64,000 nucleotides of DNA from an uncultured Bacteroidales bacterium. Lineage in GTDB: Bacteria; Bacteroidota; Bacteroidia; Bacteroidales; Paludibacteraceae. The first letter of the stretch is position 1, and every line of letters starts with the position of its first letter. The stretch is from positions 1 through 64,000 of the forward strand of contig CAKVEC010000002.1 in NCBI GenBank assembly GCA_934728255.1, in the 5' to 3' direction. Positions 16,866 to 24,767 of the stretch are shown in pieces. Both the position numbers and the translations under genes were made by a program. The notes beneath the pieces were generated by a model. It searched no databases and was not told the origin of the DNA. It worked only from the letters and a program-made list of their open reading frames with translations.

Positions 16866-17114
16866 CTATTTCCTAAACCTGCGGAACAGGCGGCTGAGCA
16901 GGGTTACCACTATCGTCCCCTGCCCCACTTTCGGCAGTACGAGACTCATCATATTGGCAAAACGCTCCACGCCTGCCATACGCTTCTGCCACGTCCTGCG
17001 GATGGTTTGTGTATCGCTCGCCAAGCCTTGCAGTTGCTTGTCCGCCTGTTGTTCCAGGCGTGCCTGCTCGGCTTCCAACTGCTCCAAGGTGCGTAGCCGG
17101 CTCAGATCAGTCAT
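16866..17114 (-). CDS. Small conserved-context protein after the holin-like gene
   Basis: 82 residues, not recognised as a named family. The N-terminal half is a charged helix (LEQLEAEQARLEQQADKQLQ). The C-terminal part has one hydrophobic stretch (MMSLVLPKVGQGTIVVTLLS) followed by a basic tail RLFRRFRK, which suggests a small inner-membrane protein. Its ATG overlaps the stop of the upstream holin-like gene by 8 bp (ATGACTGA), so translation is coupled. YtxH, holin-like and small-protein trios of this kind are common in Bacteroidota and may act in envelope stress, which is inference. Confidence 0.7.
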   Translation of the reverse strand: MTDLSRLRTLEQLEAEQARLEQQADKQLQGLASDTQTIRRTWQKRMAGVERFANMMSLVLPKVGQGTIVVTLLSRLFRRFRK

Positions 17115-17472
17115 GATTCACCTCCTCCCTTGCCGCGTTGTCGGCGAACAGGATAGCACTCAATGCCCCCACCAGCGGGTTGACAAACCATTGCTTGCGG
17201 AACACGACCGCCAGCACTAATAAGAGCAGAAATACCCCGCCGATGATCAGGAACGAAGCCCATACGGGTATCCATTGCGCCAGCACAAAAACCAATGCCA
17301 ACGCGCCAAACGACAGTACCGCAAACACTAATAGCACCACCACCAATGCCAGCAGTATCAGACCGAGTATCTTGCTCAGTTTCGCCAGCAGCGACAGACG
17401 CAGCAAGTCGTACCGCGTATTCAGATACGACTTGCAATCGTCAAGCAGTTTCTGATATTGCGTCTCGTCCAT
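17107..17472 (-). CDS. Phage holin-like membrane protein (Phage_holin_3_6/DUF1469 type)
   Basis: 121 residues. An amphipathic N-terminal helix (about 1-30) is followed by two long transmembrane segments (about 36-62 and 66-90), then a short conserved FRKQWFVNPLVG segment. The name is historical; no other phage genes lie nearby and a lysis role is unlikely. It lies between a YtxH-domain gene (5 nt upstream) and the overlapping 82-residue gene, so the three form an operon. Confidence 0.75.
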   Translation of the reverse strand: MDETQYQKLLDDCKSYLNTRYDLLRLSLLAKLSKILGLILLALVVVLLVFAVLSFGALALVFVLAQWIPVWASFLIIGGVFLLLLVLAVVFRKQWFVNPLVGALSAILFADNAAREEVNHD

Positions 17473-17477
17473 ACCAT

Positions 17478-17738
17478 TCAGGCTTTGGCTTCGTGAATAG
17501 CCTCATCCACAGCGGCTTCCAACTCCTCGCTTGTGAAATAGTCCTTCACTTTTGCCATCACTTTATTGACAAACGCCTCCAACTCCTCTTTGTTAAGGCT
17601 CAGTCCTTTCTCGCGTGCCAAATCGGCAATCTGTTTGCGTGTCTCCTCACCGCTCTTCGGTGCAAACAACAATGCACCGGCGGCACCTAACAATACGCCG
17701 CCTGCAAATGCAGCCAATACTTTTCCTAAATTTGCCAT
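17478..17738 (-). CDS. YtxH-domain protein
   Basis: 86 residues. The glycine-rich N-terminal membrane segment FAGGVLLGAAGALLFAPKSG (about 11-30) and the following EETRKQIADLA helix are typical of YtxH proteins, which are linked to general stress in Firmicutes. The C-terminal half is an acidic helix. It is the first gene of the minus-strand trio. No clear promoter is seen in the 130 nt upstream. Confidence 0.8.
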   Translation of the reverse strand: MANLGKVLAAFAGGVLLGAAGALLFAPKSGEETRKQIADLAREKGLSLNKEELEAFVNKVMAKVKDYFTSEELEAAVDEAIHEAKA

Positions 17739-17880
17739 AGTTCATTCTGTTTTTAAGGTATATATTTTTTTTCGTCCCCTCTCTATAGAGAACCTGTTGC
17801 TCATAATCCGCAAAACCCGTGCCAAATAATATACATAAAATATGCATCATATGCAATAAGCGGACTTCGCGTTATCAATT

Positions 17881-17924
17881 ACGTAGAAAGGACGTAGAAA
17901 AGACGTAGAAAGGACGTAGAAAGA
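17881..17924 (+). repeat. 11-bp tandem array, 4 units of ACGTAGAAAGG
   Basis: Units at 17881, 17892, 17903 and 17914 with one or two changes in their last two bases. It lies in the divergent region between the YtxH gene and rpsO; apart from this and the rpsO promoter nothing else is seen in 17739-18163. Confidence 0.9.
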
Positions 17925-18008
17925 ATTGGTTTTTATGTATAGGATAAGCCGCCTCTTTTATGCATAATATACACTTTTTATGCAATCCGTATGCATTGTG
18001 CCTTTTCT

Positions 18009-18040
18009 CTTGCATATATCAGAAAAAAGTCGTACCTTTG
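18009..18040 (+). promoter_or_regulatory. Promoter of rpsO
   Basis: CTTG 18009-18012, 20 nt, TACCTTTG 18033-18040. The leader to the rpsO start is about 115 nt, long enough for S15 autoregulation, although I see no proven binding structure. Confidence 0.8.
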
Positions 18041-18163
18041 CACCCGCTTTTGAGTATTATCCTCAAGGGCGGTAGATGTAACATCGTTCGGATAGAAGCA
18101 CTATCCATAGTGGCGGACATCGGGCGAGGTTATGATTGTTTCATTAAATTATCTTTTTTAGTC

Positions 18164-18433
18164 ATGTATTTGACATCTGAGAAAAAAGCAGAACTCTTTG
18201 CCAAGTATGGCAATGACGCTAAGAACACCGGTTCTGCAGAGAGCCAGATTGCTCTGTTCACTTTCCGTATCAACCACCTTACCGAGCACTTGAAACAAAA
18301 CCGCAAGGACTTCGGTACTGAGCGTGCATTGACCAACCTCGTTGGTAAACGCCGCCGTATGCTGGATTACCTCAAGGAGCGTGACATCGAGCGCTATCGT
18401 GCTATCATCAAAGAGTTGGGTATTCGTAAGTAA
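18164..18433 (+). CDS. rpsO: 30S ribosomal protein S15
   Basis: 89 residues, exactly the family length. S15 binds the central domain of 16S rRNA. It shows the conserved NTGSAESQIALFT segment, HLKQNRKDFGTERALTNLVGKRRRML and a closing ELGIRK. The ATG at 18164 fits the family start; the frame is open further upstream but that part is leader. It is monocistronic, with its own promoter and a terminator at 18476-18504. Confidence 0.97.
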   Translation: MYLTSEKKAELFAKYGNDAKNTGSAESQIALFTFRINHLTEHLKQNRKDFGTERALTNLVGKRRRMLDYLKERDIERYRAIIKELGIRK

Positions 18434-18475
18434 TTCAATACCTCGTGCAGCCTGTCTGCACCTCTTTGCAGCAAA

Positions 18476-18504
18476 AGAAGAGCCGTCCGGTTCTTCTTTT
18501 TTTT
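18476..18504 (+). terminator. Terminator after rpsO
   Basis: The stem AGAAGAGCC/GGTTCTTCT, with one G-T wobble, is followed by seven T. Confidence 0.85.
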
Positions 18505-18550
18505 GTATATATACCCACAATTAGGGATAGAGTTTACCAAAAAGGCGGGA

Positions 18551-18581
18551 TTGCAGCAACAGGCAAAAGGCTGTACCTTTG
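18551..18581 (+). promoter_or_regulatory. Promoter of the porin-imelysin-DHOR operon
   Basis: TTG 18551-18553, 20 nt, TACCTTTG 18574-18581. The leader is about 140 nt, GC-rich in the middle (GGCGGCGG and CCCGGCGGCAGACCCGCC) and could fold. Confidence 0.75.
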
Positions 18582-18728
18582 CATTGTTTTTTGAAAGATG
18601 GTTTATTGAATTGTACAAAGTCTTGCGGCGGCGGTTCTGTCTGCCGAAAGCGCAGACCCGGCGGCAGACCCGCCACAGCAAGGCAAAGCACTGAGATTTA
18701 CCGACCAACAAGCAATTTAGGTATTAGT

Positions 18729-20147
18729 ATGAAAAGATATATTTATTCATTCTTGCTACTTTCGGCGAGCGTTTTTTTGCTGCACGCCGAAGACTCCATT
18801 GTGGTGTCGCAAGCCGATCTCAAAGCCCTGATGGAGCGTGTGGAACGTTTGGAGCAGGCGCAAAACCAACCGGAAGTATCCCAAAAAGTTACTACTGACG
18901 AGACGCCTGCCGTACAGGAGCACAAACCTCGTCTCACCATCGGCGGGTACGGTGAGGCAACTATGAAGCGTTGTTTCTACTCCAACAACTATCTCCGATA
19001 CACATCCCCCGAGAAGTACAAAAACGATCAATATGGCGAGTTTGACCTCCCGCATGTGGTGGTGTATATGGGCTACGATTTCGGCAAAGGTTGGTCAATG
19101 GGTACGGAGATTGAGTTTGAGCATGGCGGCACCGAGGCGGCTGTGGAGATTGAGGATGAAGAGGGCGGCGAATACGAAACCGAGGTGGAGCGCGGTGGCG
19201 AGGTCGCCTTGGAGCAGTTCTGGCTGCAAAAGTCGTTCAACCGATATGCCAACCTGCGTGCGGGTATGCTCATCGTACCCCTCGGCGGCACCAATGCACA
19301 CCACGAGCCCGACCAGTTCTTCGGCGTCTATCGTCCCGAGGGCGACAATACGATTATCCCCTGTACGTGGCACGATATAGGACTTCAGTTCCACGGACGC
19401 TACAAGTGGCTTGGCTACACGGCGCAGTTCCTCCCCGGCTTGGAGAGTGCACAGTTCGGCAATAAGTACTGGATTCACTATGGTTCGGCTTCGGCGTACG
19501 AGTTCAAACTCGCCAATTGCTATGCCGGTTTGGCACGCTTGGACTTTTATCCGCTCAACAAACAAGGTTCGGACGCTCTACGTCTGTCGCTGAGCGGCTA
19601 TACAGGTACTTCGTTCCGCAACAACCTGCAACCGACCAACAACACCAAGTATGAAGGTGTGAAAGGACTCGTCAGCCTGGGCGCATTCGACTGGCAATAT
19701 AAGGGACACGGTGTCATATTCCGCGGATCGGCTATCTACGGGCACCTCAGTGATGCGGAAAAGATAACCGCCTACAATAAGTCGATGCCAAAAGCCTCGG
19801 TCTCGAAACGCCAGAATGTAGCGAGCGACGCCTATAGTGCCGGTGCAGAGATAGGGTTCGATTTCTTCTCGCTCAGCAAGACCTTGCGCGACAAGCAACA
19901 GCAGTTCTACCTCTTTGCCCGCTACGACATCTATGATGCACAGGCGAAGATTGCTGCCAGCCGCAACTATTGGGCGGGACGGCAGAAAGTCTCCTGCGGG
20001 TTCAACTACTTCCCTATTCCGCATATTGTGGTCAAAGGTGAGTTCGGCTATGGTATACTCAACCAAAACCCCCACTCGGAAAACACATACAACAACGAAC
20101 CATACATCGCCCTCAGCATCAACTACAGCGGATTCTTCGAGTTATAA
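18729..20147 (+). CDS. Porin-like outer-membrane protein of an imelysin operon
   Basis: 472 residues from ATG 18729, which gives a signal peptide (1-20, cut after LLHA). A short coiled coil follows (QADLKALMERVERLEQAQNQ), as in trimeric porins, then a beta-rich region that looks like a 14-18-strand barrel (PRLTIGGYGEATMKR through YIALSINYSGFFEL) with a terminal hydrophobic strand. An acidic loop (EIEDEEGGEYETEVERGG, about 139-156) may bind cations. It heads an apparent operon with imelysin and di-heme oxidoreductase genes, suggesting that it passes their substrate, possibly iron or a metal complex, through the outer membrane; this is inference. Confidence 0.8.
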   Translation: MKRYIYSFLLLSASVFLLHAEDSIVVSQADLKALMERVERLEQAQNQPEVSQKVTTDETPAVQEHKPRLTIGGYGEATMKRCFYSNNYLRYTSPEKYKNDQYGEFDLPHVVVYMGYDFGKGWSMGTEIEFEHGGTEAAVEIEDEEGGEYETEVERGGEVALEQFWLQKSFNRYANLRAGMLIVPLGGTNAHHEPDQFFGVYRPEGDNTIIPCTWHDIGLQFHGRYKWLGYTAQFLPGLESAQFGNKYWIHYGSASAYEFKLANCYAGLARLDFYPLNKQGSDALRLSLSGYTGTSFRNNLQPTNNTKYEGVKGLVSLGAFDWQYKGHGVIFRGSAIYGHLSDAEKITAYNKSMPKASVSKRQNVASDAYSAGAEIGFDFFSLSKTLRDKQQQFYLFARYDIYDAQAKIAASRNYWAGRQKVSCGFNYFPIPHIVVKGEFGYGILNQNPHSENTYNNEPYIALSINYSGFFEL

Positions 20148-20272
20148 CTAAAATAGGTTAAAGAATTTAATGCAGACACCCTCGTGTCAAACAGCAAGGG
20201 ATAAGCAACCCATACGCAAGGGATAAACGACAGATAAACAAACGATGATATAATAATAATTAATCAACAACA

Positions 20273-21466
20273 ATGAAAAAGATTTTCTTTTATGCAACGC
20301 TGCTCGCAGTAGCAGCCACGAGTCTCACCTCGTGCAACGGCACCAAAAACAACGATGTGGATTCACCCAAAGAGACTGCCTTGAAGGCAGCGATGACACC
20401 GTATGTAGACAACACAGTGATTGCCACCTACAAGAACCTGTCGGACGCAACCATCACCCTCTACAACAACTGCGAAAACATCTTCGACAAGTTTGAGACA
20501 AAAACCCTGACCGACGCCGACGTAAAGGCTGCTGCCGAGTCGTGGACGGCTGCCCGCCGCTACTGGGAGTTGAGCGAGGCATTCCTTTTCGGTCCCGCTG
20601 CCAACCACAACATCGACCCGCATATCGACTCGTGGCCTCTCGACAAAGATGGTATGGACGCTATGCTCGGTAACTCAGATCAAATGCAGCAGATTGAGGA
20701 GCAGGGTGCCGACTACGTAGGCGACAAACTGGGTTATGGTCTGCTGGGATTCCACGCAGTAGAGTATATGCTCTATGCCAACGACAACGCCGACAAGAGC
20801 AATGTACGCACTCGCGATATTAACAAGTACACCCGTGCCGAGTTGGTTTATTTGGTGGCTGTTGCAGAGGACCTGCGCAACCAGACGGTGGCTCTCGAGG
20901 CTTCGTGGGCAGGCGTGGACAATATAAGCGAAGAGAAACAGGCTATCCTCGAGGAGGCGGAGATTGACTACGGCGTGGAGTTCGCCAAGGGCTACGGCTC
21001 GTATATGAAAGTGGCTACCGGCGGTACGTACGCTACCTACCAGGAGGCTGCCGAGGAACTGATTCAGGGCTGTATCGACATAGCCGACGAGGTGGGTAAC
21101 ACCAAGATCGGTCGTCCGAACAACGCTTCGAGCGAGGAAGACCGCAACTACATCGAGAGCCCGTATGCGCTCAATTCGATTGAGGACTTCCAGGACAACA
21201 TCCGCTCTATCCAAAACGCCTATTGTGGCAGCGTAGCCGGCGATGCGTCGGTATCGGACTACATCAAATCGGTGGACGCCAACCTCGACACCGAGTGCAA
21301 AAAGGCTATCGAGGACGCTATTGCCGCTATCGGTCAGATTGCCGAGCCGTTTGCCCTCGATGCCAACGCCAAAGGGGCTGCCGCTACCAACGCCGTAAAG
21401 GTGGTAGGTACCGACCTGGTGAACGTGCTCAACAAGGTGAACGCCAAACTGAGCGAACAAGAGTAA
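20273..21466 (+). CDS. Imelysin-family lipoprotein
   Basis: 397 residues. Lipobox LTSC with Cys21, so a lipoprotein. The imelysin (peptidase M75/EfeO-like) fold is indicated by the motif GFHAVEYM (159-166, the GxHxxE type), IDPHIDSWPLD (114-124) and two long helical halves. Imelysin proteins are linked to iron uptake in several bacteria and the peptidase activity is doubtful. Here the gene is 125 nt after the porin-like gene and 21 nt before a di-heme oxidoreductase gene, a combination seen in other iron-related loci. Confidence 0.88.
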   Translation: MKKIFFYATLLAVAATSLTSCNGTKNNDVDSPKETALKAAMTPYVDNTVIATYKNLSDATITLYNNCENIFDKFETKTLTDADVKAAAESWTAARRYWELSEAFLFGPAANHNIDPHIDSWPLDKDGMDAMLGNSDQMQQIEEQGADYVGDKLGYGLLGFHAVEYMLYANDNADKSNVRTRDINKYTRAELVYLVAVAEDLRNQTVALEASWAGVDNISEEKQAILEEAEIDYGVEFAKGYGSYMKVATGGTYATYQEAAEELIQGCIDIADEVGNTKIGRPNNASSEEDRNYIESPYALNSIEDFQDNIRSIQNAYCGSVAGDASVSDYIKSVDANLDTECKKAIEDAIAAIGQIAEPFALDANAKGAAATNAVKVVGTDLVNVLNKVNAKLSEQE

Positions 21467-21487
21467 TTATTAACAAACCATACAAAT

Positions 21488-23155
21488 ATGAAAAAGTCAT
21501 ATCTTATGACTGGTATGCTTGTCAGCGTTTTTGCGCTGGCAAGTTGCCATATTGACCCCAGTGGTCAAGACGAGCCTACCAATGAGGATACCGAACTGCC
21601 TGATTGGTACTATGCGGGCGGACAACTCGGTACGTCATTTCTCTCAACCTCCAACGCCTACGAGCAGCCGACCCCGTCGGTGGAGAACGGCAACTGGATG
21701 GAGTCGTTCAAAGCGGGCGAAGCATTGTTCGAGAAGCAGTTTATGAGCAACACCACGGGTACACGCGGTGGCTTGGGACCGGTGTACGTGCGCTCGTCGT
21801 GTCTGCACTGCCACCCGAATTACGGACATGGCAAGTCGGTGGCTGAAGGTGTATATAACAGCACGGAGATAGGCAACGGTACGCTGCTCGTCATCTTCGA
21901 CCCCGCCACCGAGAACTACAAGACATGGGTAGCAGGTATGCCGCAACTGCATGCCGTAGCACCTTTCAAGGCACCGCTTGATGAGAGCCAAATCCACGTT
22001 ACGTGGCATACGGTCAGCACCTGCGCTGCCAGTGGCGACAAAATGGCTTTTGCCGACGGCGAGCCCTTCGAACTGCGCTACCCTGAGGTAACTATGCCCG
22101 AGAGTGCTATCTATGGTGCAGACCAACTCGACCTCGGAGACTATGAGGTGCGCTTGGAGAACACCATCGGTATCTTTGGTACCGGTCTGACCGACGCTAT
22201 CCCCGACGACTCCATCACCGCCCAATGGGCAAAAGAGGAGAAAGCGTATGCCGCAGGCTACCTACGCCACTGGAAGAGTGCATGGTTCGAAGGCGGCAAC
22301 TGGAAAGACGGTGCTTACTACTCCAACTCGAAGCAGGGCGACGGTACGAAATACGTACGCCGCTACACGTATGCAATGTCGCGCGGACCGCTGTTGGACG
22401 CTGCGGGTGCAAACGCTATCTGGAACATCACCAACGTAACCCGTTCCGACCGCCGCTACCATTACCTTGACTTGGCAGGCAAGAACTATGCTACCATCTC
22501 GTCGAAAGACCCCGATGTGCAAGCCGGTTTCCCTGCTTATATCGAGAAGATTGACCCCGACCACGAGCATACCGAGTGGTTTACCGACAACGTGGAGCAG
22601 AACATCTACAACTATCTGACCTCAACCGACCTGCCTGTGGAGATGTCGGACGACGAGTACTCCGACTTTATGGTATGGCACCGCGGTCTGGCTGTGCCTG
22701 CTGCCCGCAACGTAAAGGACAAAGAGGTGCTGCGCGGACGCGAACTGTTCACGCAGATAGGTTGCGCCGAGTGCCACCGTCCGTCGTGGACAACCGGAGC
22801 GGACTATATCCAAGACCCGAACAAGTTCTTCACCCGCAACAACGATATGCCGCGCTATCCGTACCAGACCATCTGGCCCTACACCGACTTTGTACAGCAC
22901 AAACTCTGTATGGAGAAGGATATCCGCACCGGCTGGTGCCGTACCACCCCGCTGTGGGGACGCGGACTGCACCAAAAGATAACCGGCGACGCGTATGAGG
23001 CACGTATGCACGACACCCGCGCCCGCAACGTGGTGGAGGCTATCATGTGGCACGGCTACAGCGAGGAGAGCGACGCCTTCGAGTCCACCAAGGCTTTCTA
23101 CAATCTGTCGAAAGAAGACCGCGATGCTTTGGTTAAGTTTGTGAACGCCATCTAA
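21488..23155 (+). CDS. Di-heme oxidoreductase lipoprotein (DUF1111/thiol oxidoreductase-like)
   Basis: 555 residues. Lipobox LASC with Cys20. Two c-type heme sites of form CXXCH are visible: CLHCH at 105-109 and CAECH at 426-430. The overall layout matches the DHOR (DUF1111) family, related to MauG-like di-heme peroxidases. It should be a periplasm-facing lipoprotein needing a cytochrome c maturation system, none of which is encoded in this window. Together with the imelysin and the porin-like protein it suggests redox handling of an imported metal, perhaps iron oxidation or heme processing; this is inference. A hairpin at 23199-23233 probably ends the operon. Confidence 0.88.
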   Translation: MKKSYLMTGMLVSVFALASCHIDPSGQDEPTNEDTELPDWYYAGGQLGTSFLSTSNAYEQPTPSVENGNWMESFKAGEALFEKQFMSNTTGTRGGLGPVYVRSSCLHCHPNYGHGKSVAEGVYNSTEIGNGTLLVIFDPATENYKTWVAGMPQLHAVAPFKAPLDESQIHVTWHTVSTCAASGDKMAFADGEPFELRYPEVTMPESAIYGADQLDLGDYEVRLENTIGIFGTGLTDAIPDDSITAQWAKEEKAYAAGYLRHWKSAWFEGGNWKDGAYYSNSKQGDGTKYVRRYTYAMSRGPLLDAAGANAIWNITNVTRSDRRYHYLDLAGKNYATISSKDPDVQAGFPAYIEKIDPDHEHTEWFTDNVEQNIYNYLTSTDLPVEMSDDEYSDFMVWHRGLAVPAARNVKDKEVLRGRELFTQIGCAECHRPSWTTGADYIQDPNKFFTRNNDMPRYPYQTIWPYTDFVQHKLCMEKDIRTGWCRTTPLWGRGLHQKITGDAYEARMHDTRARNVVEAIMWHGYSEESDAFESTKAFYNLSKEDRDALVKFVNAI

Positions 23156-23198
23156 CCTTTTACGAACACGATCTAACCTTTTTCGATTGATACATATC

Positions 23199-23233
23199 AG
23201 GGGCTGTCTGACCATCGGCGTCAGGCAGTCCCT
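23199..23233 (+). terminator. Long hairpin after the DHOR gene
   Basis: The 14-bp stem AGGGGCTGTCTGAC/GTCAGGCAGTCCCT contains two G-T type mismatches. No T run follows, so termination is likely but not certain. Confidence 0.6.
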
Positions 23234-23252
23234 GTCTTTGTGCTGTCAGGTC

Positions 23253-23291
23253 TATGTGATTAGGCGGTTTTTGCCTGTATTATAGTGAGTT
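23253..23291 (+). repeat. 39-bp dispersed element, plus-strand copy
   Basis: TATGTGATTAGGCGG through TATAGTGAGTT. The reverse complement of 54970-55008 matches 37 of 39 positions. Confidence 0.85.
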
Positions 23292-23344
23292 GGCGTGTGG
23301 ACGTTCGTAGCCGTTGGATTTGGGCATTATATATGGTAACGGAG

Positions 23345-23375
23345 TTGCGCAATCCAAACATTATTTGTACCTTTG
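23345..23375 (+). promoter_or_regulatory. Promoter of gldD
   Basis: TTG 23345-23347, 20 nt, TACCTTTG 23368-23375, 22 nt before the ATG. Confidence 0.82.
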
Positions 23376-23396
23376 CAAGGTAATTTATATTTGATA

Positions 23397-23981
23397 ATGA
23401 AACGCGTTTTATATTTTCTCTTTCTGCCTTTTCTGCTGTGGTCGTGCAGCCGTGCCGGAGTTCCGAAGCCCTATGGGTATGTACGTTTCACAATGCCTGA
23501 CACATGCTATGCGCCTTTTGCGGAGCACCACCCCGACCGACAAGTGTATCCATACGATTTTCTTTTGTCATGCAATGCCGAGGTGCAGCCACGCACGGAG
23601 AAAGGCGAGCAGTACTGGATAAATATCTTCTATCCTGCGCTCAATGCGACCGTCCATTGCTCATACAAGCCCATCCGAGGCAATCTGCGCGAACTGACCA
23701 ACGATGCGATTGAGTTTGTCTATAAGAACGCCTCGCACGCCACGTCGATTCCCGAGCAGGCATACTCCCACCCCGAGGCGCACGTCTATGGCGTATTCTT
23801 CGATCTGGAGGGAAACACCGCCTCGCCCTACCAGTTCTTTCTGACCGATTCGACGCACCATTTCTTCCGCGCGTCGGTCTATTGCAACTGCCGCCCCAAC
23901 GCTGACTCGCTGGCACCGATACACGAGTACCTGCGGGCGGATATGATACACCTGATAGAGTCGTTCCGATGGCAGTACTGA
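23397..23981 (+). CDS. gldD: Gliding-motility/T9SS-associated lipoprotein GldD
   Basis: 194 residues from ATG 23397. A lipobox WSC gives Cys17. The body matches GldD: YGYVRFTMPD, YWINIFYPALNATVHCSYK, VYGVFFDLEGNTASPYQFFLTDSTHHFFRASVY (read as consecutive short motifs) and the closing LIESFRW. GldD is needed for gliding in flavobacteria and occurs in many non-gliding T9SS species; the GCDS protein at the left edge supports an active T9SS. The next gene starts inside its last codons. Confidence 0.88.
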   Translation: MKRVLYFLFLPFLLWSCSRAGVPKPYGYVRFTMPDTCYAPFAEHHPDRQVYPYDFLLSCNAEVQPRTEKGEQYWINIFYPALNATVHCSYKPIRGNLRELTNDAIEFVYKNASHATSIPEQAYSHPEAHVYGVFFDLEGNTASPYQFFLTDSTHHFFRASVYCNCRPNADSLAPIHEYLRADMIHLIESFRWQY

Positions 23982-24703
23982 CTGATATACTTGCTGCCCA
24001 CAAAGAAGGGCGCAAACTGCTGGCACTGCTGCTTGACCCGGAGAAAGCCGACTTGGACAAGTTGCCCCTTGCGGACGGCTGTCTGCCCGATTATGTGTTT
24101 GTAGGGGGCAGCACAGGCGGCAACTGCGATGCGTTTGTAGCGGCTTTGCGCCGCCGTACCCGTGTGCCGATTGTTCTTTTCCCCGGTTCGGCTTTGCAGT
24201 TCTCGCCCGCAGCCGATGCGTTGCTGTTTCTGTCGCTGCTCTCGGGGCGCAATGTGGAGACGCTCGTAGGGCAGCAGGTGCGTGCCGCGCGGACAGTGCG
24301 GCGGTCTGGGATAGAGAGTATCCCGATGGGGTATATATTGATAGACGGGGGCAAAGAGACGGCGGTGCAGCGGGTTACGCACACGCAGCCCATTGAGCAA
24401 AGCAATATTACACAGATAGTAGATACCGCCATTGCCGCAGAACTGCTTGGCAAACAAATAGTTTATTTGGAGGCGGGCAGCGGAGCACTTACCCCTGTCA
24501 GCGCAAGAATTATCCGTGCTGTGCGGGAGGAGACGCATATACCGCTTATTGTCGGCGGTGGTATCCGTACTACGGAACAAATGACCAATGCTTTCTCTGC
24601 GGGGGCGGACATAGTGGTTATCGGCAACCACTTCGAGTCCCATCCCGAAGAACTGACCGCCTTTTGCCAATCCGCACAGCAGTACAACCGAAGAAACATA
24701 TAA
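23969..24703 (+). CDS. Geranylgeranylglyceryl/heptaprenylglyceryl phosphate synthase
   Basis: 244 residues of a TIM-barrel prenyltransferase (PcrB/GGGPS family) that joins sn-glycerol-1-phosphate to a polyprenyl diphosphate by an ether bond. Family motifs seen: LLDPEKAD near the N-terminus (Asp-Glu metal site), VGGSTGG, VLFPGSALQFSPAADALLFLSLLSGRN in pieces, YLEAGSGA and IVGGGIR...ADIVVIGN at the phosphate-binding end. Bacteroidota carry such group II enzymes. The ATG overlaps gldD by 13 bp. The biological product in these bacteria is unclear. A prenyl diphosphate synthase elsewhere in the window (43735) could provide the donor. Confidence 0.9.
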   Translation: MAVLTDILAAHKEGRKLLALLLDPEKADLDKLPLADGCLPDYVFVGGSTGGNCDAFVAALRRRTRVPIVLFPGSALQFSPAADALLFLSLLSGRNVETLVGQQVRAARTVRRSGIESIPMGYILIDGGKETAVQRVTHTQPIEQSNITQIVDTAIAAELLGKQIVYLEAGSGALTPVSARIIRAVREETHIPLIVGGGIRTTEQMTNAFSAGADIVVIGNHFESHPEELTAFCQSAQQYNRRNI

Positions 24704-24738
24704 TTAGTCATTAATTAACCATTAATTAACCATTAATG
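24695..24738 (+). repeat. AT-rich repeat with 11-bp units ATTAATTAACC
   Basis: AACATATAATTA is followed by two full 11-bp units at 24710 and 24721 and a partial third. It is related to the block at 9711-9745. Confidence 0.75.
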
Positions 24739-24767
24739 TTCGAACACCTCAAAGAACTGATATAACC

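Noticed and set aside
17107..17738. Prophage remnant suggested by the holin-like gene
   Set aside because: YtxH and DUF1469-type genes occur together as normal chromosomal genes in this phylum, and no phage structural or lysis gene is nearby.
20148..20272. Repeated GCAAGGGATAA words before the imelysin gene as a Fur site
   Set aside because: They do not resemble the GATAATGATAATC consensus and occur only twice.
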